Assembly: GCA_024278015.1 (NCBI GenBank)
Contig: JAJRUC010000502.1
Coordinates: 1-6,336 of the forward strand
Length of the DNA: 6,336 bases
Origin: Chloroflexota bacterium
GTDB lineage: Bacteria; Chloroflexota; Anaerolineae; 4572-78
Direction of reading: 5' to 3'
The translations under genes were made by a program, and so were the position numbers. A model generated the notes under the pieces. That model saw nothing but the letters and a program-made list of their open reading frames with translations. It was not told the origin of the DNA and made no database searches. Below are positions 1 through 5,932 of this stretch, piece by piece (position 1 is the stretch's first letter; each line of letters starts with the position of its first letter).

Positions 1-1636
1 CTTTCACTACTTCAGCGGAGCCGGCGTCCATAGCGGCGGCGGCTTCTGTGGCCGCCTCCTGAATACCTTTCACCAACCCGGCAATTTCGCCGGTAGCCAC
101 GGCGGATTTCTCGGCCAGTTTACGCACTTCATCGGCCACTACGGCAAAACCTTTGCCGTGTTCTCCGGCCCGGGCCGCTTCGATGGCGGCGTTGAGGGCC
201 AGCAGATTGGTTTGGGCGGCAATGTCATCAATCGTTTCCACAATGGCCCCAATCTGTTCAGACCGTCGGCCCATTTCCTGCATACTCTGCGCCGAAGCGG
301 TGACTTTCTCTTTGATGCTTTCCATACCCCGCACAGTGGTCTGAACCGTTTCGCTGCCCTGCCGGGCCACTTGAGCCGCCTGCGCCACCCCTTCCGCCCC
401 AATTTGAGCGTTTTCAGACACCGTTTGAATGATACCCGCAATGCGGTTAGCCACATTCGCCGAGTTGCCCACCGCCGCGGCCTGTTCCTGCGCCCCCTGC
501 GCCACGCCGTCAATGGCCTGGGCCACCTGTCTCACCAGTTCATTGGCGCCGGACAGCCGTTCTGCCTGTTGCCCGTTGCCCAGAGCCACTTCCTGAATTG
601 TGGTAGAAACCTGGCCGGCAGCCTGACCCACCTGCCCGGTGGCGGCTGCCAGTTGCGTCGAGGCCGCAGACAGCGTATCGGCACTGGTTGCTATCTCCCG
701 AATCATACCGCGCAAACCGTGAGACATATCAACGAAGGCTTGCCCCAGTTCATCCTGTTCTGATTTTGGCTTTACGTCAACCAGTAAATCGCCTTCTGCT
801 ATTTTGCGGGCTGCCGCCACCATTTCCTGTTGATAGTAAATAATATTGCGGAAGGCTGCGGCCATTTTGCCGATTTCGTCTTTACCGCTGAAGGCAACCG
901 TCTGATTCACGTCCCCTGCCGCCAGCCGGTTGGCAATGCCGGTCATGGCCTGTACCGGGCGGGCGATTTGGCGAGCCAGGAAAAAACCCAACCCGCCGCT
1001 GAGTACCACCGCGCCTGCGGCAATAATTATCACCAAACGGAGCAATAGAGTTTGCACATCGGCCACGGTCTGCAATGCCTCGTCAACCTCGCTCTGATAA
1101 GATTTGGTCAATTCACCCATCAAGACTTCCATCTTCTTAATCAATTGCTCGGACTCGTCGTTCAAGGCGGCAAAGGATTCTGTGTCGCCGGCTTCCACGG
1201 CCGGGACAATTTTCTCTTCAAACAGTGTGGTAAATTCCCAATCATATTGGTCCATCCCGGACAGCCACTTCTTTTCATCAATCGTCTCCACCGAAGCGCG
1301 AATACGCTTTTGGTACCGGCTCATCAAGTCGCTGTTTTTTCCAAACGCATCGGCTTCCTCACTATCCTGCGTCACAAAAAAATCAGCCTGATTACCGTAT
1401 TGGGCCGAAAGATATTTGCTCATGGCCCAGGCATCGGTTATATCGCTCTGGCGTTGCAGGGCATCTTCGTATACCACGCTCAGGCGCACCATATTGTAAC
1501 GGGCCAGGCCAATTACGCCCAGTAAAATGATAATTAAAAATACATAACCCAATAAAATTTTTACGACCATGGGATAGTTGCTTAAAAAATACCGTCCTTG
1601 TTTCGATACGTTTTGTTTGTTTCTTTTGCCGAACAT
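1..1636 (-). CDS. Methyl-accepting chemotaxis protein, C-terminus cut by the window edge
   Basis: Membrane chemoreceptor that senses a ligand outside the cytoplasmic membrane and controls CheA/CheW inside. My minus-strand translation gives 545 codons without a stop before the edge. Residues 1-22 are basic and cytoplasmic. TM1 is about 24-45, and a mostly helical, roughly 150-residue extracytoplasmic region follows (about 46-198, probably four-helix-bundle type). TM2 is about 199-221 (LVIIIAAGAVVLSGG). A HAMP domain follows (about 222-275, with RQIARPV and later KDEIG), then a second HAMP-like unit (about 272-322, AEGDLLVDV then DELGQAF). The signalling hairpin runs from about 323, with the conserved tip at 472-511 (IAAQTNLLALNAA, then GKGFAVVADEVRKLAEKS). 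Tip residues Glu486 and Arg489 match those that contact CheA/CheW in Tsr-type receptors. The ATG at 1636 is preceded by AGGAG five bases upstream, and an in-frame TAA lies just above it. Only the end of the second signalling helix is missing. The ligand cannot be predicted. Confidence 0.95.
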   Translation of the reverse strand, partial: MFGKRNKQNVSKQGRYFLSNYPMVVKILLGYVFLIIILLGVIGLARYNMVRLSVVYEDALQRQSDITDAWAMSKYLSAQYGNQADFFVTQDSEEADAFGKNSDLMSRYQKRIRASVETIDEKKWLSGMDQYDWEFTTLFEEKIVPAVEAGDTESFAALNDESEQLIKKMEVLMGELTKSYQSEVDEALQTVADVQTLLLRLVIIIAAGAVVLSGGLGFFLARQIARPVQAMTGIANRLAAGDVNQTVAFSGKDEIGKMAAAFRNIIYYQQEMVAAARKIAEGDLLVDVKPKSEQDELGQAFVDMSHGLRGMIREIATSADTLSAASTQLAAATGQVGQAAGQVSTTIQEVALGNGQQAERLSGANELVRQVAQAIDGVAQGAQEQAAAVGNSANVANRIAGIIQTVSENAQIGAEGVAQAAQVARQGSETVQTTVRGMESIKEKVTASAQSMQEMGRRSEQIGAIVETIDDIAAQTNLLALNAAIEAARAGEHGKGFAVVADEVRKLAEKSAVATGEIAGLVKGIQEAATEAAAAMDAGSAEVVK

Positions 1637-1747
1637 AGGATCTCCTGTTTTTTATTAATAACGTTCGATATTTCAGGGTCTGGTACCACTACCCCAATAA
1701 TTACAATCCAGACTGCGTTCAATTTGAAAACACCGGTTTCTGCTGTC

Positions 1748-1779
1748 ATTGCGAGGCGTGTTTTTTGCGCCGAAGCAAT
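1748..1779. repeat. Imperfect hairpin ATTGC...GCAAT, REP-like
   Basis: The arms ATTGC (1748-1752) and GCAAT (1775-1779), and the inner arms GGCG (1755-1758) and CGCC (1768-1771), can pair around a T-rich loop. The flanking words GTCATTGCGAGG and CGAAGCAATC resemble a short intergenic hairpin repeat I remember from several unrelated bacterial genomes. That recall is unverified. Only one copy is in the window, so it is called a repeat by resemblance only. It lies about 15 bases before copy 1 of the C/G-rich repeat, which makes this a small repeat cluster. Confidence 0.4.
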
Positions 1780-1792
1780 CCTTTCCTCTTTT

Positions 1793-1914
1793 GTAACTGT
1801 TCACCCCCCTCAAGCGGGGGGAGGATTTTACTTCTTCCCCTTGAAAGGGGAATTGACGCAAAACGGTTTCTTTATCAGGGGGGTCAGGCAACAAAAGAGC
1901 GCGCTGTTTACCGT
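1793..1914 (+). repeat. Intergenic C/G-rich repeat, copy 1 (about 122 bp)
   Basis: The left end reads AACTGTTCACCCCCCTCA and the right end AAAAGAGCGCGCTGTTTACC. Both ends recur at 5933-6031 in the same orientation, the right one with a two-base GC deletion. Inside are a CCCCCC/GGGGGG pair (1805-1822) and a tight hairpin, TTCCCCTT/AAGGGGAA (1835-1852). An ACCCCCCT (1803-1810) also has an inverted partner, AGGGGGGT (1877-1884). There is no open reading frame of note and no transposase, so it is best seen as a small non-autonomous palindromic element or MITE-like repeat. No run of T follows the hairpins, so they are not obvious terminators. The core, ATTTTACTTC at 1825-1834, appears inverted in copy 2. 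Confidence 0.75.
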
Positions 1915-1961
1915 CACAAATGCTTATGCCTGAACAGTTGTCTTTTTTAATTAACAATTGT

Positions 1962-1990
1962 TTCGCTGTGCTTGCCTGGCTCGCTATAAT
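1962..1990 (+). promoter_or_regulatory. Possible rightward promoter with perfect TATAAT
   Basis: TATAAT at 1985-1990 is a perfect -10 box. The best -35 at 17 bp spacing, TTCGCT (1962-1967), is poor. A 10-base palindrome, AACAATTGTT (1953-1962), abuts the -35 position and could be an operator. A start near 1997 would give a leader of about 290 bases, containing the hairpins at 2083-2264, before the possible small ORF at 2287. The sequence is AT-rich, so a chance TATAAT is possible. Confidence 0.35.
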
Positions 1991-2079
1991 ATATTTGAAA
2001 AAACTGTCGTTTTCATTCTGACTTCAGTTTATTATCGGTCATTAACAGGCAAAACGCCATAAAGATAACGTAAAGAAAC

Positions 2080-2109
2080 AAAAAAATCGCTGAGGTTATC
2101 AGCGATTTT
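2080..2109 (-). terminator. Intrinsic terminator, best on the minus strand
   Basis: A perfect 11-bp stem, AAAATCGCTGA (2083-2093) with TCAGCGATTTT (2099-2109), closes a five-base loop. On the minus strand it is followed by an unbroken run of seven T (2086 down to 2080), a classic Rho-independent terminator. On the plus strand only four T follow, so it may act weakly in both directions. On the minus strand it lies about 345 bases past the stop of the dehydrogenase/serine-kinase fusion gene and before the MCP. It could end that transcript or a separate small RNA from 2110-2290. Confidence 0.75.
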
Positions 2110-2264
2110 ACAGGTCAGAGATCGAATTTGAGGAAAACATGAGGATTTCGACACGCGACAGCAGAGGCTACAGGTATAACCTGTTACTTTTCGAGTAGAA
2201 AAAAAACTCGATCTCTAACCATTTTGCGCGAGTCGCCGTGAGCATACTGCATTAAAACTCACGG
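2110..2264. other. Structured non-coding segment with competing helices
   Basis: Four pairings are visible. A long-range 9-bp helix joins AGAGATCGA (2117-2125) to TCGATCTCT (2208-2216). A local helix joins ACAGGT (2170-2175) to ACCTGT (2179-2184). Another joins TCGAGT (2191-2196) to ACTCGA (2206-2211). A 7-bp helix joins CCGTGAG (2236-2242) to CTCACGG (2258-2264). The third helix uses bases 2208-2211 of the first, so these two exclude each other. A second ACAGGT at 2110-2115 could compete for ACCTGT. The last helix ends about ten bases before the SD of the small ORF. I recognise no known riboswitch, T-box, 6S, SRP or RNase P signature. It may be a plus-strand 5' leader, a minus-strand small RNA ended by the terminator at 2080-2109, or only the fusion gene's 3' untranslated region. 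Confidence 0.45.
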
Positions 2265-2286
2265 AGGGGAAAAGGAGGTTATTAAC

Positions 2287-2439
2287 TTGATTAAATTTGA
2301 TTTATCTCAAATCTACAGAGATAATACCACCACCTCTCTTTCGTGTCAAATTTCACGCTCTGTTTTTCACAAGAAATTTAAGCAGACCGAACAAAATATC
2401 AAATCATTTATTAACCGGTTTGCACAAATTTTTTACTAA
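2287..2439 (+). CDS. Possible 50-residue small protein, TTG start
   Basis: An AAGGAGG ribosome site (2272-2278) lies eight bases before a TTG at 2287, and the frame runs 50 codons to TAA at 2437-2439. The protein begins MIKFDLSQIYRDN and ends NRFAQIFY. It is polar, rich in Lys, Gln, Asn, Ser and Phe, with one Cys (residue 20), and has no signal peptide or membrane segment. I recognise no family. Support is the near-perfect SD at good spacing, the structured leader ending just before it, and an end 13 bases short of the convergent fusion gene. Against it are the TTG start, the short length, the AT-rich composition unlike the neighbouring genes, and a possible transcript on the other strand. 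A frame this long could arise by chance. Confidence 0.35.
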   Translation: MIKFDLSQIYRDNTTTSLSCQISRSVFHKKFKQTEQNIKSFINRFAQIFY

Positions 2440-2452
2440 ATCGGCGCCGATG

Positions 2453-4210
2453 CTATTCATCCAGCAGGTAAACCGGCTCCTCGTAGTAGCGCACTTTATG
2501 GTTAGCCATCAGGTCTCTGAGGGTTTGACTGAACCAGATTGCCTTGGCGGCAAACGGTTCGTCTTTTTGCAGGCGCTCCATATCAAGGTTCAGGCGCAGA
2601 ACCCGTCCGGGAATAATGAGCCGGGTAATACCCGCCGGCACCACCTTGCCCACACTTGAAATTTGCAATATTTGTTCGATGGTGAAGCTGGGGAAAACGA
2701 TGAGGCCCGTCATTTCCGGGTACTCCAGCCGGGCTTCTTCAAAATTGTCAACCAGAATTCTGTCTACCTGACCGAGGTTGATATAGGCTTCAACCAGGTT
2801 GTTGATGGCATCCAGCCGGCTGCCGCCGGGGGCGGGCTGAATGACAAATACCCGCCCACCGGCCAGAAGCAGGTGACTCATGCCGCCCAGTTCAATCATG
2901 CTGTCTTGCACGTAGGCGGGGTCAACCTGCACGTAGCGCACTTCCGGCAAATCTTCAATGAGCTGCAACAGTTTTTTGGGAGAAATCCCTTGAATGACGT
3001 GGCGCCACGCCTCTACGGTTAAAGAATCGGAGCTGTGAGGCACAACCTGGGCCGCAATGTATTTGCACTTCATCTCTTTAAGTGCGGTGACGCGGGTGGC
3101 GCCGTCTAAAACCACATAATTGCCGTCCCACTCGGTGACGATGGGCGGGTTTTTAAGGGTCTTTTCTTTTTCAAGACGGCTGACCAGCCTGGCCACGCGC
3201 GCCGGGTCAATTTGTTCGTGGGGCAATACTTTTTCAGAAGGCAAAATCTGCAAAGAGAGGGGATTGTTTTGCGCGGTATCGGCCAGCAAGTCGATAATTT
3301 GCCGGGCGACGGTGGCGGCGGCGGCATGTTGGGCATCGCGGGTGGCGGCGGCAATGTGCGGCGCGGCAACCACCCGCGGATGGCGGGCCAGTTCACTTTC
3401 AACGGCCGGTTCCTTGATAAAAACGTCAATTGCGGCCCCGGCCAACCGATTTCCGTTCAAGGCCGCTACCAAAGCCTGCTCATCAACCACTGCGCCGCGC
3501 GCGGTGTTAATTAAATACGCGGTCGGTTTCATCAGGGCCAGCTCTCTGGCGCCGATGAGACCGGTCGTTTCTGCGTTTAGCGGCACATGGATGCTGACAA
3601 AATCCGCCTGTTTAAGCATATCCGGCAGCGACATCAATTCCACCCCGGCATCAAGGGCCAGTTCCGGGGTGATGCGCGGCTGGTTGACTACCACTTTCAT
3701 GCCAAAGGCGTTGGCCCGCGCGGCAACTTCTCGCCCTATTTTGCCGAACCCGATGAGACCCAGCGTTTTGCCGTAAAGCCCAATACCCAGCAGCGCCGAT
3801 TTTTCCCACCGGCCCGCTTTCATACCGGCATCGGCCCGGGGCAAGTGACGGGCCAGCGCCAGCAACAGGCCCATGGTGTATTCGGCCACGGCCCGGGTAT
3901 TGGCCTGCGGCGCGTTGACCACTTCAACGCCCTTTTCCCGGGCCGCGCTCACGTTAATGTTATCCAGCCCGGCTCCGGCCCGGCCGATAACGCGCAAGTC
4001 GGGAGCGTTATCCAGCACGCGCCGGGTCACTGTGGTCGCGCTGCTCACCAGCAGGGCGTGATAATTGCCGATGATTTCACACAACGCCTCTTCAGACAGC
4101 CCGGTTTTGACATCCACCTCAAAATCGGTTTTCAACATATCCACGCCAATTTGAGCCAGTTTATCGGCCACCAACGCCCGCAGGCGGCCTGATGATTGTT
4201 CGTTTTCCAT
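2453..4210 (-). CDS. serA: Phosphoglycerate-dehydrogenase-type domain fused to an SbnI/SerK-like free serine kinase domain
   Basis: A 585-residue, probably cytosolic fusion protein. Residues 1-315 form a complete D-2-hydroxyacid dehydrogenase of the 3-phosphoglycerate dehydrogenase type: GRAGAGLDNINV (76-87), the Rossmann loop GFGKIG (154-159), and catalytic Arg238 (NTARG), Glu267 (DVFIKEP) and His285 (APHIAAAT). No ACT or intervening domain follows. Residues about 320-585 have a ParB/sulfiredoxin-fold pattern: PHEQ (330-333), PPIVT (355-359), VLDGATRVTALK (367-378), FPSFT (506-510), VPAGITR (524-530), PGR (534-536) and VYLLDE at the end. This closely matches my recollection of staphylococcal SbnI and archaeal SerK, which phosphorylate free L-serine to O-phosphoserine; Glu332 corresponds to their essential Glu. 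The ATG at 4210 has GGAGGG upstream and lies just below a likely promoter. A 25-residue extension to an ATG at 4285 is possible but would start above that promoter. The symbol describes the N-terminal half only. Confidence 0.9.
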   Translation of the reverse strand: MENEQSSGRLRALVADKLAQIGVDMLKTDFEVDVKTGLSEEALCEIIGNYHALLVSSATTVTRRVLDNAPDLRVIGRAGAGLDNINVSAAREKGVEVVNAPQANTRAVAEYTMGLLLALARHLPRADAGMKAGRWEKSALLGIGLYGKTLGLIGFGKIGREVAARANAFGMKVVVNQPRITPELALDAGVELMSLPDMLKQADFVSIHVPLNAETTGLIGARELALMKPTAYLINTARGAVVDEQALVAALNGNRLAGAAIDVFIKEPAVESELARHPRVVAAPHIAAATRDAQHAAAATVARQIIDLLADTAQNNPLSLQILPSEKVLPHEQIDPARVARLVSRLEKEKTLKNPPIVTEWDGNYVVLDGATRVTALKEMKCKYIAAQVVPHSSDSLTVEAWRHVIQGISPKKLLQLIEDLPEVRYVQVDPAYVQDSMIELGGMSHLLLAGGRVFVIQPAPGGSRLDAINNLVEAYINLGQVDRILVDNFEEARLEYPEMTGLIVFPSFTIEQILQISSVGKVVPAGITRLIIPGRVLRLNLDMERLQKDEPFAAKAIWFSQTLRDLMANHKVRYYEEPVYLLDE

Positions 4211-4248
4211 AAAACCATCCCTCCAACAGTAAATTTGCGCTCTTGATG

Positions 4249-4257
4249 AATATACCA
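4249..4257 (-). promoter_or_regulatory. Extended -10 promoter for the dehydrogenase/serine-kinase fusion gene
   Basis: On the minus strand TGGTATATT (4257 to 4249) is an extended -10 element (TGn plus TATATT). I find no good -35 at the usual spacing, which extended -10 promoters tolerate. Transcription would start near 4242, giving a leader of about 32 bases with the SD GGAGGG before the ATG at 4210. This placement also argues against the longer start at 4285. Confidence 0.4.
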
Positions 4258-4278
4258 TAACTTTCATCCAATTTATAA

Positions 4279-4307
4279 TTGTCACCTTTCAAGTTTTATG
4301 CTAAACT
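4279..4307 (+). promoter_or_regulatory. Sigma70-type promoter for the sulfatase-family gene
   Basis: TTGTCA (4279-4284) and TAAACT (4302-4307) are separated by exactly 17 bases, and a TGC just before the -10 box adds an extended -10 element. Transcription would start near 4314, about 33 bases before the ATG at 4347. It is back to back with the leftward promoter at 4249-4257, so a regulator bound between them could affect both genes. Confidence 0.6.
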
Positions 4308-4346
4308 CAAGCCCGTTAAATCAAGACGTTTGACAAGGAAATTCGT

Positions 4347-5930
4347 ATGTCCGTTAAAAATCCGTTGAATATCGTTATGGTGGTTCTGGATACGCATCGT
4401 TATGACAGACTCAACACCTACGGCTACCATCGACACACCTCGCCCAATATTGAAGCCTTTGCCCAACAAGCCACCGTTTTTACCGAAGCTGTCTCTGCCG
4501 CCCAGTGGACTATTCCGGCGCACGCCTCTATGTTTACCGGCGAATACCCCACCACCCACCAAACCCTGCAAGCGCACCACACCCTTGATGAACGGTTCGA
4601 TACCATCGCCACCCAGTTGCAGGCCGGCGGGTACAAAACAACCGGCTTTTGCAATAATCCGCTGGTCGGCATTCTGGATAACGGCCTGAAACGCGGCTTT
4701 GATGCCTTTTACAATTATAGCGGGGCCATTCCCACGGTTCCACGGCAGTCATCCCGGCTGCCGCAACCGCTGGATAATATGTGGGAATGGTACACCCAAC
4801 AATTGCGAAAACTGTCGTATCCCGTCCAAAATCTGTTCGTCAAGTCAGATTTTTTGTTTCAACTGGCTTTAAATCCGGTGCTGGTTTCTTTGTGGACCAA
4901 ACTGGCTAAATTTAAGGGCGATACGGCCCGCAGCCTGAACGACGCCACCGAATTTTTGACGCGACGCCATCAGGACAAAACCGCCGGCCCCCATTTTACC
5001 TTCATCAACCTGATGGAAACTCATTTGCCCTACACGCCGGCCGATACCTTCATTGACCGCTTTGCCCCGTATTTTAAAGAAGACCGCGAAGTGCGCGATT
5101 TTATGCGCAATTACAATACCCAAACCTTCCGCTGGCTGCTGCCGTTGGAAGAACGCTTCAAATCGATGGAATCGGCGGTTTTGAACGACATGTACGACGC
5201 CGAAGTGGCCTGTCAGGACCACTTGCTGGAAAACCTGCTCACCTTCCTGAGCAGCGAAGATGTGGCCGAAAACACAATGACCATCATTGTGGGCGACCAC
5301 GGCGAAGGGCTGGGCGAACACGATTTTATGGGCCATTCGTTTGTGGCCTATCAGGAACTGGTGCATGTGCCGCTTATTGTTAAATTTCCGGCAGGGGCAG
5401 CGGCGGGCCGACGCATTAAGGCCACGGTTTCTACCCGACGGCTGTTCCACACCATTCTGGACCTGGCCAATGTGCAACTTTTTGAATCAGACTATCGCCC
5501 CGCCGGCGACGTGAAAGAACTGAACCTGCTGCGGACGGTGTACGGCGCAGACCCGGAACATGAATCGGTGTATGCGGAAGCCTACGCCCCCAATACATTT
5601 TTATCGATGATGGAAACACACGTGCCCCAACTTATCGAATCGTTCTATTGTCACCTGAACCGGCGGGCCGCGTTCCACAAACAAAACAAGCTGGTGCGCA
5701 TTGACGGCGTGCAGGACGAACTGTTTAACTTGCAGGCAGACCCCCGCGAATTAACCGACATCATCAGCCGGGAAACCGAAACGGCCGCCAAACTCTCCGG
5801 GCGTATGGACGCTTTTCTGGCTCAGGCGGTGGCCCGCCGGCCCGATACATGGCAGGCGAATCGCACGCTGAACCTTGAAGATGACGAAAATCTGTTGCAA
5901 CAACTGAAGGCGCTGGGTTACATTGAATGA
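4347..5930 (+). CDS. Sulfatase-family (alkaline phosphatase superfamily) hydrolase with Thr nucleophile
   Basis: A 527-residue metal-dependent hydrolase or transferase of the sulfatase/phosphatase fold. The start of the fold is NIVMVVLDTHRYD (8-20), with Asp15 as a likely metal ligand. The nucleophile region is WTIPAHASMFTG (54-65), with Thr55 where formylglycine sulfatases have Cys or Ser; His59 replaces the usual Arg of that C/S-x-P-x-R signature. His226 (METHLPY) and GDHGEGLGEH (316-325, Asp317 and His318) complete the expected metal and substrate site. The C-terminal strand ELFNLQADPREL (458-469) is typical of the family. Thr nucleophiles occur in LtaS- and EptA-like phosphotransferases, so a phospho-ester substrate is as likely as a sulfate ester. 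No signal peptide or membrane segment is visible, so it is predicted cytosolic, unlike those enzymes. AAGGAA lies six bases before the ATG, and tandem stops TGA-TAG end it. The substrate is unknown. Confidence 0.9.
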   Translation: MSVKNPLNIVMVVLDTHRYDRLNTYGYHRHTSPNIEAFAQQATVFTEAVSAAQWTIPAHASMFTGEYPTTHQTLQAHHTLDERFDTIATQLQAGGYKTTGFCNNPLVGILDNGLKRGFDAFYNYSGAIPTVPRQSSRLPQPLDNMWEWYTQQLRKLSYPVQNLFVKSDFLFQLALNPVLVSLWTKLAKFKGDTARSLNDATEFLTRRHQDKTAGPHFTFINLMETHLPYTPADTFIDRFAPYFKEDREVRDFMRNYNTQTFRWLLPLEERFKSMESAVLNDMYDAEVACQDHLLENLLTFLSSEDVAENTMTIIVGDHGEGLGEHDFMGHSFVAYQELVHVPLIVKFPAGAAAGRRIKATVSTRRLFHTILDLANVQLFESDYRPAGDVKELNLLRTVYGADPEHESVYAEAYAPNTFLSMMETHVPQLIESFYCHLNRRAAFHKQNKLVRIDGVQDELFNLQADPRELTDIISRETETAAKLSGRMDAFLAQAVARRPDTWQANRTLNLEDDENLLQQLKALGYIE

Positions 5931-5932
5931 TA

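Larger units (their letters stand above)
1637..2286. other. Gene-poor intergenic stretch between the MCP and the small ORF
   Basis: I see no convincing protein gene in these 650 bases. The translations available are short, lack ribosome sites, and run through the palindromic repeats. The left part (to about 1915) carries the ATTGC hairpin and copy 1 of the C/G-rich repeat. The right part (about 1920-2286) is much more AT-rich and carries a TATAAT-like site, a terminator hairpin and a structured segment. All are listed separately. Confidence 0.75.

Noticed and set aside
158..763. Long plus-strand frame opposite the MCP
   Set aside because: It is antisense to a clear chemoreceptor frame, is rich in His, Arg, Gly and Pro in the manner of shadow frames, and has no ribosome site.
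1803..1884. C/G hairpins of repeat copy 1 as an intrinsic terminator
   Set aside because: The stems are strong but no T tract follows on either strand, and the same element sits in a different context at 5933-6031, so repeat is the better label.
2117..2216. Retron-like msr/msd RNA suggested by the long-range inverted repeat
   Set aside because: No reverse transcriptase gene lies in the window next to it, and the characteristic branch-guanosine context is not evident.
2440..2451. 12-base palindrome ATCGGCGCCGAT just after the fusion gene's stop
   Set aside because: It has no room for a proper loop (only a 4-bp stem with GCGC as loop) and no adjacent T run on the minus strand, so it is not a credible terminator. 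It may be chance.
2297..2659. Plus-strand 120-residue frame crossing the end of the fusion gene
   Set aside because: It overlaps the conserved C-terminus of the serine-kinase domain on the other strand, lacks a ribosome site at a suitable distance, and is less plausible than the 2287-2439 frame.
4211..4285. 25-residue N-terminal extension of the fusion gene starting at 4285
   Set aside because: The extension (many aromatic residues, a Cys, no family similarity) would start above the likely promoter. The ATG at 4210 has a good SD and begins where the dehydrogenase family usually begins.
4869..5477. Minus-strand 202-residue frame inside the sulfatase gene
   Set aside because: It is antisense to conserved metal-site motifs, with a His/Phe/Gln/Val-rich shadow composition and no start signals.
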